A stretch of 36,980 nucleotides of DNA from QYOJ01 sp043810345 (GTDB lineage Bacteria > Bacteroidota > Bacteroidia > Bacteroidales > FEN-979). The number at the start of each line of letters is the position of its first letter. Positions within the stretch are counted from its first letter, which is position 1. Positions 24,625 to 32,935 of this stretch are shown in pieces. Under the pieces are notes generated by a model, which was not told where the DNA came from, did not search any database, and saw only the letters and a list, made by a program, of their open reading frames with translations. Position numbers and translations under genes: made by a program. Where the stretch lies: assembly GCA_043810345.1 (NCBI GenBank), contig JBDROF010000107.1, positions 1 through 36,980 on the forward strand, given 5' to 3'.

Positions 24625-26085
24625 ATGAAAACATTTCTACGTTCAGTTGGCATGGGATTCATCGCCATCCTCATCCCGTGCCTGATCCTGTCACAGCATT
24701 ATGTGCCCATCGAATCCCTGGATAAAAATGCGATCCTGGAAGAGTTCACCGGCGTTAACTGTGTTAATTGCCCGGCTGGCCATCAGGTGATGGCGCAGAT
24801 CCTGGCTAACAACCCGGGAAGAGCATTCTGCGTGGCCTATCATCCCTACAATTCAAGTTACACGACACCCTATCCTGGCGATCCCGATTTTCGCCGCCAT
24901 TTCCCCGACAGTTTATACATGATACCCTACTGCGGAACCAGCCGGTTCATGCCGAGTGCATTTATCCAGCGCCGTGTGTGGACACCCCCCGAACGACTGA
25001 TGAGCCGCTCGGTATGGACATCCCATGCCAACACCATCATGGGAGAACCCTCACCAATGAATGTCGGGATGGCTACCGCGTACGATCCGGCAACCCAGAT
25101 CCTGACCGTTGTGGTGGATATTTATTACACCGAGGATTTTACCGGTGATCACAACCTGATGGTGACCCTGGCCGAGAACAACCTGGTTTCCCACCAGTCG
25201 GGAGGGACTTACCCGTATGTACACAAACACACCTTCAGGGAAGCGTTTGTCGGACAATGGGGTGATCCGATCGTAACAGATGCTACGGCAGGCACCTTTT
25301 ATACCCGGATCTTTACGTATGATTATTTTGGGACCGACTACGTCATGGAAAATTGTGAACTCATGGCCTATGTGATCGACAACGCCTCCACCGAAGTGAT
25401 CACCGGGATCGGTTGTGCTGCCGGAGATACCACCTACATCACGCCGGATGTAAACCTGACCGCCGACACCCTCTTTTTTGTAGATCCGCAGCAATGCCTG
25501 GATGGTCAGGTCGTGACCATTACCAACAATTCTACTCTGGATCTGGACCTGCTTTACGTGCAGCAGGAGTCATCCGGCACCTCCCCGTTCATATGGATGG
25601 TAGACCCCTGGCCATTCACCGGCTTCCCGCACACCCTGGCACCGGGGGAATCGGTCGACCTGAATGTTGTGATACCCTTAACTACCGATGGCCTGATTGA
25701 GTTTCTCTATGATGACCTGATGGTAGTGAGCGAAATAGATACACATTATGTGACGATCGCCGTGAATGAAGGTCTCTACTCCGGCATCGGGGATCCGGCA
25801 AACACCGGAAAAAGTACCCTCTCCATGAACTACCCCAATCCGTTCAGGGCCAGCACCACGATAGAGTATTCCATTCCCCGGCCGGCAACGGTATTGATCG
25901 AGGTATTCAATGCAAACGGACGAAAGTTAAAAACCCTGGTAGATGCGCCGCATGCCTCGGGTAACTTCAAAGCCACCTGGAACGGTACGGATGAAACCGG
26001 ACAGCAACTTCCCTGCGGGATCTACCTCTACCGGATGAAAACAGCTGACGCGACCCTTACGCGGCGCTGTGTACTCTTACGGTAG
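24625..26085 (+). CDS. Omp28-related secreted protein with thioredoxin-like CxxC and T9SS sorting domain
   Basis: 486 residues. A signal peptide ends near LILSQ (24). The mature N-terminus has LEEFTGVNCVNCPAGH with a thioredoxin-like CVNC (C46, C49), typical of the Omp28 outer-membrane lipoprotein family. A beta-rich middle follows, and the last 100 residues form a sorting domain with LSMNYPNPFRASTTIEYSIP and the FlgD-like FKATWNGTDETGQQLPCGIY. It is probably secreted by T9SS. Whether the CxxC is redox-active is unknown. It is transcribed divergently from ispG across 135 bases. Confidence 0.87.
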   Translation: MKTFLRSVGMGFIAILIPCLILSQHYVPIESLDKNAILEEFTGVNCVNCPAGHQVMAQILANNPGRAFCVAYHPYNSSYTTPYPGDPDFRRHFPDSLYMIPYCGTSRFMPSAFIQRRVWTPPERLMSRSVWTSHANTIMGEPSPMNVGMATAYDPATQILTVVVDIYYTEDFTGDHNLMVTLAENNLVSHQSGGTYPYVHKHTFREAFVGQWGDPIVTDATAGTFYTRIFTYDYFGTDYVMENCELMAYVIDNASTEVITGIGCAAGDTTYITPDVNLTADTLFFVDPQQCLDGQVVTITNNSTLDLDLLYVQQESSGTSPFIWMVDPWPFTGFPHTLAPGESVDLNVVIPLTTDGLIEFLYDDLMVVSEIDTHYVTIAVNEGLYSGIGDPANTGKSTLSMNYPNPFRASTTIEYSIPRPATVLIEVFNANGRKLKTLVDAPHASGNFKATWNGTDETGQQLPCGIYLYRMKTADATLTRRCVLLR

Positions 26086-26131
26086 CTGACCAAGATGGTG
26101 ATGAGGTGATGGGGTGCTCTTGTGACACCAC

Positions 26132-26878
26132 TTACTTCAATCCCTTGACGTTGGATTTTCCGGCCACGAAATCCTTCAGGTAAAACGGCTCAAAGTAAGC
26201 CAGGTTCTCGAACCGGTTTTCATGGAACCGTTTTTCTGCAAGTGGGATCATGAACCTGGCAGAAGCCTGAAAATCCTTTATAAATAAGGCATTTGGCAGA
26301 TAGGAAAGAACCTCTCTGCATTTTTCGGCACCGTTCCCTGCAAAAAGTATCGCGTACTCTGCCAGCAGATCTTTAAAAGTATCCCTTTCGATAATTACCG
26401 CTTCTACCGGCCTGATCGCCATACGGTTTTCATCATACACAGCACAAAAGACCTCCATCCGCCGGGCGTCGATCATAGGACAGAAGAGCAGTTGGCAGTT
26501 GGCAGTTGGCAGTTGGCTGTTGCTCCCCTCCCTTTTTGGGGAGGGGTTGTGGGAGGGGTTACTAATCATTCCCATCGCCATCGCCTCCAACGTATGGACT
26601 GCGATCATGGGTTTGTCCAATGCATAACACAGTCCTTTGGCGGAGGCCACCCCGATGCGAAGACCGGTATAGGAACCCGGGCCCATGCTCACCGATACAG
26701 CATCCAGATCAGTAAAGTGTAATGAGGTTTCCCTGAAAACATCTTCTACAAACACGGTTAACACGGAAGAGTGGACGTTGGGGGCGCTTGACTCACGCAG
26801 TGAGAGGATTTTCCCATCGCGTGAGAGGGCAACAGAACAGACCGGGGTAGCCGTTTCAATGGCCAGGATCAGCGACAT
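26132..26878 (-). CDS. tsaB: tRNA threonylcarbamoyladenosine biosynthesis protein TsaB, with repeat insertion
   Basis: 248 residues. The ASKHA-fold N-terminus LILAIETATPVCSVAL and the segment SMGPGSYTGLRIGVASAKGLCYA identify TsaB, the partner of TsaD in making t6A37 on tRNA. Most members are about 220-230 residues. Residues about 106-131 are an insertion (NPSPKREG, SNSQLPTANCQL) encoded by a GC-rich palindrome plus a heptad array. The ATG at 26878 overlaps the stop of the hlyD-like gene by one base (TAATG), so it is read as the last gene of the tolC-hlyD-tsaB unit. Confidence 0.93.
   Translation of the reverse strand: MSLILAIETATPVCSVALSRDGKILSLRESSAPNVHSSVLTVFVEDVFRETSLHFTDLDAVSVSMGPGSYTGLRIGVASAKGLCYALDKPMIAVHTLEAMAMGMISNPSHNPSPKREGSNSQLPTANCQLLFCPMIDARRMEVFCAVYDENRMAIRPVEAVIIERDTFKDLLAEYAILFAGNGAEKCREVLSYLPNALFIKDFQASARFMIPLAEKRFHENRFENLAYFEPFYLKDFVAGKSNVKGLK
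26489..26563. repeat. heptad array plus palindrome inserted in-frame in tsaB
   Basis: 26489-26516 has four exact CAGTTGG units with a fifth altered one (CTGTTGC). 26526-26547 is a palindrome with arms CCCCTCCC and GGGAGGGG. The 26 bases 26522-26547 are identical to 1129-1154 in hemW. A G-rich tail follows, as in hemW. The span is 75 nt, 25 codons. Confidence 0.9.
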
Positions 26879-28254
26879 TATTTGCCGGCGCTAAAAAGAT
26901 CTTTACGGTCAACTTTCCTTACCTTGTCGCCATCCTTTAGGGTTTTGGAAACCACCGAATAGGGCGAAGTGATCACCTCAAGGCTGTCGGACAAGCCCGA
27001 TAGGATCTCAATATAGGTGTTGTCCTGGATGCCTGTTTTGACATCCTGTTTTTTGGCAATCCCATCTTCAAAGACAAACACACACTCCTGGATCTCCTCC
27101 TTCTTTTGTGTGGTGACCCGTTCAATTTCATCTTCACCCCGTTGTACGGTCTCCCTGTTTTTTGCATTCAGCTTATCCAGGGTATCCTGTGATACACGTG
27201 TTGTCACAGCCTGGATGGGTACCGTGAGTACATCGAAGGCCGTTTCGGTCTGGATCTCCACCGTGCAGGACATCCCCGGGCGGAATGGGCTATAAAAGGA
27301 CTTTTCAGGGTCCATTAAGTCTGCGTATGACTCTTTCAACAGGTGTATTTTTACGTTAAAGTTGGTCACTTGATCTACACTAACCCCTGTTGTATTGGCC
27401 GAAGTGGCAATTTCGGTCACGATCCCTTTGAATTTCCGGTTAAGGTATGCATCCACTTCGATGAGAGCGGTATCGCCGAGGGTTACCCGTATGATATCAT
27501 TTTCATTTACTTCAACCTGGGCCTCCATCTCATTGAGGTTAGCCAGCCGCATGATCTCCGTGCCACTGGAAAACTGGGATGCGCCGGTCACACGTTCACC
27601 TTTCAGTACATTGAGTTTGGAAACGGTCCCTTCGTTAGGGGCAAAAATTGCCGTTCGGGTCAAATCTTCCGTGGCGCGCTTCAACCCTGCTTCCGAGCTC
27701 TTCACCATGAACTCCGATGCTTTCACCTCCTGTTTGGCGGATGTAACCTGCGCTTTGGCCACCTCAAAATTGGCGTTAGCCTGGTCAAAGTCGGCCTTGG
27801 AGATCACATTCTGTTCAAATAACTTTTGCTGGCGTTCGAAGTTCAGACGGGCGTTTTCGAATTGTGCCTCCATCTGAACCTGGCGGGCTTTGGAATTCGA
27901 CTCGTTGGCTTTTTGGGTGTTCAAAGAAGCCACACTCTGATCATACTGGGAGATGTAAATTTCAGGGTCGATCTTGGCCAGCAGATCCCCCTTCTTCACC
28001 TGGCCGCCCTCTTTTACATAGAGTTCAACTACCTCACCGGAGATGTAGGGTGAGATTTTTACATCGGTCTCAGGTTGGATCTTCCCGTTGGCCGAAACAG
28101 TCTGTACAATCGTCCGCTTGGCCACCTCTTCCACAGAGACTTTGATCCCCTCATTCTTGCTTCCTTTAATAACGGCTAAAACAATGATAATGGCTAGTAC
28201 AGCGACCGCTGCAATGATGATCCAGAGTTTCTTCTTTGATTTTTTAGGAGTCAT
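26878..28254 (-). CDS. HlyD/RND-type periplasmic adaptor subunit
   Basis: 458 residues with one N-terminal membrane helix (about 10-29). A lipoyl/barrel-sandwich half SANGKIQPETDVKISPYISGEV is followed by a long coiled-coil hairpin (about 110-190) and the second half TAIFAPNEGTVSKLNVLKGE, then beta-barrel and membrane-proximal domains. It links an inner-membrane transporter to the TolC-like channel encoded 14 bases upstream. No transporter (ABC or RND) lies in this unit, so that partner must be elsewhere. MacA-like architecture fits best. Confidence 0.9.
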   Translation of the reverse strand: MTPKKSKKKLWIIIAAVAVLAIIIVLAVIKGSKNEGIKVSVEEVAKRTIVQTVSANGKIQPETDVKISPYISGEVVELYVKEGGQVKKGDLLAKIDPEIYISQYDQSVASLNTQKANESNSKARQVQMEAQFENARLNFERQQKLFEQNVISKADFDQANANFEVAKAQVTSAKQEVKASEFMVKSSEAGLKRATEDLTRTAIFAPNEGTVSKLNVLKGERVTGASQFSSGTEIMRLANLNEMEAQVEVNENDIIRVTLGDTALIEVDAYLNRKFKGIVTEIATSANTTGVSVDQVTNFNVKIHLLKESYADLMDPEKSFYSPFRPGMSCTVEIQTETAFDVLTVPIQAVTTRVSQDTLDKLNAKNRETVQRGEDEIERVTTQKKEEIQECVFVFEDGIAKKQDVKTGIQDNTYIEILSGLSDSLEVITSPYSVVSKTLKDGDKVRKVDRKDLFSAGK

Positions 28255-28268
28255 GGATTTGATGTTTA

Positions 28269-29723
28269 TTATTGACTGATACGAATAGGATTCCCCATGT
28301 AGAAGTCAAGTATCGTGGTTTTAAAAATGAAATCGTACTTGGCCTGCAGGAACTCGGACTGGGCGCTCGTCAGATCTTTTTTGCTGTTGTTGTAATCGTA
28401 GGAGGTCACCATTCCAACGTCAAACTTTTGTTCAGTGTATTTAAATGATTCCTTCTGGGCCGTAACTTTCTGTTCGGCCGATGTATATTTATGAAGTGCA
28501 GCTACTGCATCTGCATAAGCCTGTTCAATGGTCTTCTGAAGTGTGCGTTTTCTCTGTTCCAGATCCAGCTCAGCGATATTCCGTTGTATTTTCGACTGGG
28601 TAATCCCGGAGCGCACCTGCCAGCCATTGAAAATAGGAATAAAAAGACGAAAGCCGAGCGAAAAATTATCGTTGTCGTTCCACTGATCGGAAAATGATTT
28701 TGTCATATATGAATAGGCAGAGTGATGCCCCAGGACAGTATCGTGGGTGAGCTGGGTGATCCCGATGGGATACTCTGTGATGACCGGTGGAATAGATGGA
28801 TCGACAGATCTTGCAGCACCGGAATATCCCGTGGCATAGGACCCACTGAAGGAGAGGCTGGGTGACTGCCCACCACGGGCAATCGCCAGCCCTTTCATAG
28901 CGCTCTCCACCCGGAGTTCTGCACTCTTGATCTCCGGCCGGGTGTTCAACGCATGTCCGTAAATGACATCGGCTGTCACCAGCTCTGCCGGCGGGGCCAC
29001 CTCTTTTAATAGCGGCTTTTCGATATCAAAATCACGGGAAACAGTGAGGTCAATCAGTTGCTGAAGGGAAAGGCAGGCAATGTTCAACCGGTTTCTGGCT
29101 TCTACCGTATTTAACTCCTCTGTGGAGGCTTGAGCCTGGATGTTCAGCAGGTCGCCCTGGGCAGCAGCTCCTGCATCCACCATCTTCCTGACACGTTCAA
29201 CCTGTTCGCTGGTGATGGCAAGCTGGCCTTCGGTTACATCAAGGATCTCTTTGTTGAAAAGAATATCCAGGTAATACCCAGCCACCGCCAGGGAGATGTC
29301 GTTTTTAAGCACATCCAGGTCGTATTTACTTGCCATCAATTCAATCTGGTTGCGTTTCAACGTGTTGAATTTCTGCAATCCGTTAAAGAGTGTTACATCA
29401 GTGGACAAGCTGAAGTTGTTCGACCTGACAGTGGTGGTGGCGAAGGTGTTGGTGTATTGGTCAATGGTTTGTCCCGTGTTCCAGTAGTTGGAAGCGCCGA
29501 AATTGAGGCTCGGCAACATGCCCAAACCACTCTGGAGGAGGCTCACGCGGTTGGATTCCACCGCCTGGATCTGCTTCTGGATGTCGAGGTTATTATCCAG
29601 CGCATACGCCACACAATCTTCCAGCGTCCAGACATTCTGCGAATAAGTGTGAAAAGTTAAGAACAAAGTAAAGATGATAGACAAAGATAGCCTGCCCATC
29701 AGGAGCGGATTACATCGAAACAT
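28269..29723 (-). CDS. TolC-family outer membrane efflux protein
   Basis: 484 residues from ATG 29723. A signal peptide (MFRCNPLLMGRLSLSIIF to YSQ) precedes WTLEDCVAYALDNNLDIQ, the usual TolC-family start; two duplicated OEP repeats follow with long coiled coils. It forms the outer-membrane channel used with the downstream adaptor. A longer frame continues 50 codons upstream, but it contains a consensus promoter (29744-29773), so those codons are not translated. A second Met eight residues in is an alternative start. Confidence 0.9.
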   Translation of the reverse strand: MFRCNPLLMGRLSLSIIFTLFLTFHTYSQNVWTLEDCVAYALDNNLDIQKQIQAVESNRVSLLQSGLGMLPSLNFGASNYWNTGQTIDQYTNTFATTTVRSNNFSLSTDVTLFNGLQKFNTLKRNQIELMASKYDLDVLKNDISLAVAGYYLDILFNKEILDVTEGQLAITSEQVERVRKMVDAGAAAQGDLLNIQAQASTEELNTVEARNRLNIACLSLQQLIDLTVSRDFDIEKPLLKEVAPPAELVTADVIYGHALNTRPEIKSAELRVESAMKGLAIARGGQSPSLSFSGSYATGYSGAARSVDPSIPPVITEYPIGITQLTHDTVLGHHSAYSYMTKSFSDQWNDNDNFSLGFRLFIPIFNGWQVRSGITQSKIQRNIAELDLEQRKRTLQKTIEQAYADAVAALHKYTSAEQKVTAQKESFKYTEQKFDVGMVTSYDYNNSKKDLTSAQSEFLQAKYDFIFKTTILDFYMGNPIRISQ

Positions 29724-29743
29724 GACATCTACGTTTAAGGGTT

Positions 29744-29773
29744 CAAATGTACTTAATTTTAATAAATCAACAA
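29744..29773 (-). promoter_or_regulatory. consensus Bacteroidota promoter for tolC-hlyD-tsaB
   Basis: On the minus strand TTG (29773-29771), exactly 19 nt, then TACATTTG (29751-29744). This matches the phylum consensus in both elements and in spacing. The predicted start is near 29737, with a leader of about 14 nt before ATG 29723. Confidence 0.78.
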
Positions 29774-29892
29774 GGACTGAAAAACTTAGACGTCGGACAC
29801 ACTCAAATGTTACAAACTGGAAATCACCAATTTTATTTTCCAGGCTGTTGAATTTTCGTATATTTACAGTCAATTTTTAACAAGTCGTAAGC

Positions 29893-30249
29893 ATGAAAAA
29901 GTGGTTTGTTTTACTGTCCGGAATTCTCCTCTTTGCCTCCATTGTGATGCTGCCTTCCTGCAGTTCTGAGGAAGCTACCGTTGGCATTCTTGTGATCAAG
30001 GTCATGGATACCAACGGGAATGTTGTTGTGGGAGAACAGGTGTACCTTGCTACCAGTTACCAGAATCTGCAAACGGGCAATTACATCGGCAACAAGTGGA
30101 CTGATCAAAACGGCGAGGTGCTTTTTATGGACCTGACACCGATCTACTACTGGTACGATACCGAACACTGGGAAGATTACGGGGCAGTCCAGGTCTACGC
30201 GGGAATTGAACATTTTGTGATCCTTTGGGTGAATACCCCTCAACCCTAA
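29893..30249 (+). CDS. small lipoprotein with a predicted beta-sandwich domain
   Basis: 118 residues. The signal peptide MKKWFVLLSGILLFASIV ends at a lipobox-like LPSC (C23). The mature part is GILVIKVMDTNGNVVVGEQVYLATS, then DQNGEVLFMDLTPIYYW, which resembles carboxypeptidase-regulatory or CnaB-like beta-sandwich domains; this is by pattern only. It stands alone between divergent tolC and the ATP synthase operon. Function not recognised. Confidence 0.72.
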   Translation: MKKWFVLLSGILLFASIVMLPSCSSEEATVGILVIKVMDTNGNVVVGEQVYLATSYQNLQTGNYIGNKWTDQNGEVLFMDLTPIYYWYDTEHWEDYGAVQVYAGIEHFVILWVNTPQP

Positions 30250-30356
30250 AAGCGCACCAATATTACATATGTTCATGTATTCATGAAAGTTGATTTTCAT
30301 ATTTCGTGAAATGTTCGTAAACTTGCAGCCCGAAATCTAGCAGGTATTACTCATCC

Positions 30357-31478
30357 ATGATTCAAACGCATAAAGTCAGGTTTCTCACCTTCGTTTCACT
30401 GCTTTTTCTGGCCTTTTTCTGTACTTCGGGTTCCGAGGTATTTGGCTCTTCAGCGTCTCATTTTTCCAATGAAGCTTATTCAGATACGACGTTTCAGCAT
30501 GATGAAGATCTGATTGTTGAGCAGGAGTTCAATGCCGGCAAGATGATCATGGAACATGTGGTGGATAATCATGAATGGCATCTTGCTACCCTCGGGCATA
30601 CCCATATCACCATTCCGTTGCCTGTGATCCTGCTTTACGACGGGAAGGTGACTGCTTTCTGGTCGTCCAGGTTCCACAATGCCACCCATTCTCACAAGGG
30701 ATTCATCCTGGAACATGGAAAGATCCATGCAGAAGGCGAATCAGCCAAAACGGTATACGATTTTTCGATCACCAAAACAGTCCTGGCCATCCTTTTCAGT
30801 TGCCTGTTATTGATGTGGATCTTCATCTCTGTTGCCAACCGGTATAAACGAAATCCCAGGTCAGCACCCAAAGGAATACAATCTCTTTTGGAACCTCTGA
30901 TCATTTTCATCCGCGACGATATTGCCAAGAGCTCTATCGGGGAGAAGAAATACGAGAAGTTCATGCCCTACCTCCTGACCCTGTTCTTTTTCATCTTTCT
31001 GAACAACTTGCTGGGGATTATCCCAATCTTCCCGGGTGGCGCCAATGTGACCGGAAATATAGCCGTCACCATGGTGATGGCCGTGTTTACCCTGATCCTG
31101 ACCACCATCAACGGAAACAAACACTATTGGGTTGATGTCGTGAATACGCCGGGTGTTCCCTGGTGGCTGAAGATACCGGTTCCCCTGATGCCGGTTGTAG
31201 AGATCATCGGGATCATCACCAAACCCTTTGTGTTGATGGTTCGTCTCTTTGCCAACATCACGGCAGGACACATCATCGTACTGGGGTTCGTCAGCCTGAT
31301 CTTCATCTTCGGATCCATCAGCGCGGTATTGGGGTATGGAGTCTCCATCGTTTCCGTGGCCTTTATTGTGTTTATGGACCTGCTGGAGATCCTGGTTGCC
31401 TTCATCCAGGCCTATGTATTTACCCTGTTGTCAGCCCTCTACTTCGGCCTGGCAACAATAGAACCGGAAAAACACTAA
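30357..31478 (+). CDS. atpB: F0F1 ATP synthase subunit a
   Basis: 373 residues. The essential Arg is R296 in MVRLFANITAGH, and the C-terminal helices LLEILVAFIQAYVFTLLSALYF match the family. It forms the ion half-channels beside the c-ring. The first ~130 residues, a signal-like segment and a soluble His-rich region (EHVVDNHEWHLATLGHTH), are an N-terminal extension of the kind seen in Bacteroidota. First gene of the operon. A weak -7 candidate TAAACTTG is at 30318-30325. No atpI precedes it. Confidence 0.95.
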   Translation: MIQTHKVRFLTFVSLLFLAFFCTSGSEVFGSSASHFSNEAYSDTTFQHDEDLIVEQEFNAGKMIMEHVVDNHEWHLATLGHTHITIPLPVILLYDGKVTAFWSSRFHNATHSHKGFILEHGKIHAEGESAKTVYDFSITKTVLAILFSCLLLMWIFISVANRYKRNPRSAPKGIQSLLEPLIIFIRDDIAKSSIGEKKYEKFMPYLLTLFFFIFLNNLLGIIPIFPGGANVTGNIAVTMVMAVFTLILTTINGNKHYWVDVVNTPGVPWWLKIPVPLMPVVEIIGIITKPFVLMVRLFANITAGHIIVLGFVSLIFIFGSISAVLGYGVSIVSVAFIVFMDLLEILVAFIQAYVFTLLSALYFGLATIEPEKH

Positions 31479-31480
31479 AC

Positions 31481-31513
31481 AATTACGAATTACGAATTAC
31501 GAATTACGAATTA
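31481..31513. repeat. heptad array between atpB and atpE
   Basis: Four exact AATTACG units and a five-base fifth, starting two bases after the atpB stop and ending 11 bases before the atpE ATG. The same unit in reverse orientation (AATTCGT) occurs at 34595-34615, between atpA and atpG. Confidence 0.92.
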
Positions 31514-31524
31514 AAACAGACACT

Positions 31525-31785
31525 ATGGAATTACTAGCTTTTTTGTTACAGGTGGCCGGCGATTTTGCCGCCATCGCCCGTCTTGGAGCAGGCATTGGTG
31601 CGGGTATTGCAGTTGTTGGAGCGGGTATCGGTATCGGAAATATCGGTAAGAGTGCCCTCGAATCCATTGCCCGTCAGCCGGAAGCTGTCGGGGACATTCG
31701 TGCCAACATGATCATCGCGGCCGCTCTCGTGGAAGGGGTAGCGTTTTTCGCTATTGTGGTTTGTTTGCTGATATTGTTCATCTAG
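31525..31785 (+). CDS. atpE: F0F1 ATP synthase subunit c
   Basis: 86 residues forming a two-helix hairpin. Helix 1 is glycine-rich (GAGIGAGIAVVGAGIGIGNIG), the loop has ARQPE, and helix 2 carries the ion-binding E70 in AALVEGVAFFAIV. It lacks a clear set of sodium-coordinating residues, so proton coupling is the simpler reading. It is separated from atpB by a heptad array and followed by a hairpin-forming spacer. Confidence 0.95.
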   Translation: MELLAFLLQVAGDFAAIARLGAGIGAGIAVVGAGIGIGNIGKSALESIARQPEAVGDIRANMIIAAALVEGVAFFAIVVCLLILFI

Positions 31786-31795
31786 CAGACCAACG

Positions 31796-31834
31796 GTTCT
31801 GAACGGCATAACGGTTGGTTGAGCCATTCGGAAC
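31796..31834 (+). other. possible mRNA hairpin between atpE and atpF
   Basis: Arms GTTCTGAACGG (31796-31806) and CCATTCGGAAC (31824-31834) pair at nine Watson-Crick positions plus one G-U, with one mismatch and a 17-nt loop. It lies in the 79-base spacer after atpE, where stabilising or processing structures would help make excess subunit c. No T-tract follows. Confidence 0.4.
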
Positions 31835-31864
31835 GTTAACTATTGACTTAAACACCATTAGAAT

Positions 31865-32359
31865 ATGGAACTGATAACCCCCGGATTAGGTCTGATTATC
31901 TGGATGGCACTGCCCTTCCTGATCCTGATGCTGATTCTCCGGAAGTTTGCCTGGAAGCCCATTCTCAAAGCGCTGAAGGATCGTGAAACATCCATCCATG
32001 ATGCATTGCATGCAGCCGACAGGGCAAAAGAGGAGATGAAGCAGCTTCAATTCAGCAACGAGGAGCTTCTTCACCAGGCCAAGGATGAACGGGATGCCAT
32101 TTTAAGCGATGCCCGAAAGGTGAGGGATTCGATCATCGATGAGTCGAAGGAGAAGGCTAAAGAAGAGGCCTCACGGATCATTGCCAGCGCAAAGGAGAGC
32201 ATTGAAAATGAAAAGATGGCTGCGATGACGGATCTCAAGAATCAGCTCGCTGAACTGTCGCTCGAGATCGCTACCAAGATCCTCGAGCACGAGCTTGCTG
32301 ATCCCAGGAAGCAGGAGGCATTTGTAAACCGGCAAATGGACAAGATACACTTTAATTAA
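31865..32359 (+). CDS. atpF: F0F1 ATP synthase subunit b
   Basis: 164 residues. One N-terminal membrane helix (LGLIIWMALPFLILMLILRKF) is followed by the tether WKPILKALKDRETSI and a long charged helix rich in Ala, Glu and Lys, the peripheral stalk. Normal length for the family; follows atpE as usual. Confidence 0.95.
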   Translation: MELITPGLGLIIWMALPFLILMLILRKFAWKPILKALKDRETSIHDALHAADRAKEEMKQLQFSNEELLHQAKDERDAILSDARKVRDSIIDESKEKAKEEASRIIASAKESIENEKMAAMTDLKNQLAELSLEIATKILEHELADPRKQEAFVNRQMDKIHFN

Positions 32360-32373
32360 CGCAGGAATTACGG

Positions 32374-32934
32374 ATGAGGATATCCCTGGTATCGGAACGG
32401 TATGCAAAAGCGTTGTTCGAACTTGCGTTAGAGAGACAGCAGGTGGAAGCAGTCTATTCGGATGCGCAGGAACTTGTTTCCGTATGTCAGGAAAATAAAT
32501 TGTTTGTATTTGTTCTGAAGAGTCCCGTGATCAGTCAGGAGAAGAAGGAGAAGATCCTGAAGGATCTTTTTGAAAACAGGTTTAACGAAATGACCATGAA
32601 ATTCATGCTGATCCTGGTCCGGAAAGGCAGGGAGGTTTTCATCCCTGAAATCGCCCGGAATCTGATCACTTTATACAAGGAGTTTAAAGAGATCCTGCCG
32701 GTCTATCTGACCACCGCTATTCCGGCCACTGAAGCGATCCGGAACCGGGTTGCCACCATCATGAAGGATTTTACGAAATGGCAGATTGAACTGGTTCAGG
32801 AGATCGATCCGGAGATCATCGGAGGGTTTATCCTGAACTGGGGAGACCTACAATACGATGCCAGTATCTATTTTCAGATTGAGCGGATGCGAAGAGACTC
32901 CGCCAGCATTAACTTGTATAAAAAAGGATTTTAA
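32374..32934 (+). CDS. atpH: F0F1 ATP synthase subunit delta
   Basis: 186 residues beginning MRISLVSERYAKALFELALER, the usual OSCP/delta N-terminus, with a helical bundle. The C-terminal IGGFILNWGDLQYDASI is the conserved strand-turn of the family. It joins the peripheral stalk to the top of F1. It is 14 bases after atpF and one base before the atpA ATG. Confidence 0.95.
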   Translation: MRISLVSERYAKALFELALERQQVEAVYSDAQELVSVCQENKLFVFVLKSPVISQEKKEKILKDLFENRFNEMTMKFMLILVRKGREVFIPEIARNLITLYKEFKEILPVYLTTAIPATEAIRNRVATIMKDFTKWQIELVQEIDPEIIGGFILNWGDLQYDASIYFQIERMRRDSASINLYKKGF

Positions 32935-32935
32935 T

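Noticed and set aside
29724..29873. 50-codon N-terminal extension of the TolC-family gene
   Set aside because: It contains a perfect TTG-N19-TACATTTG promoter, and the signal peptide begins at the Met encoded at 29723.
30250..30356. Operator-like dyads (CATGTATTCATG, TTTCATATTTCGTGAAA) upstream of atpB
   Set aside because: They are short and imperfect in AT-rich DNA; no regulator family could be tied to them.
32858..32935. 26-codon upstream extension of atpA
   Set aside because: It lies inside atpH in another frame; MADIKPAEVS at 32936 is the normal start.
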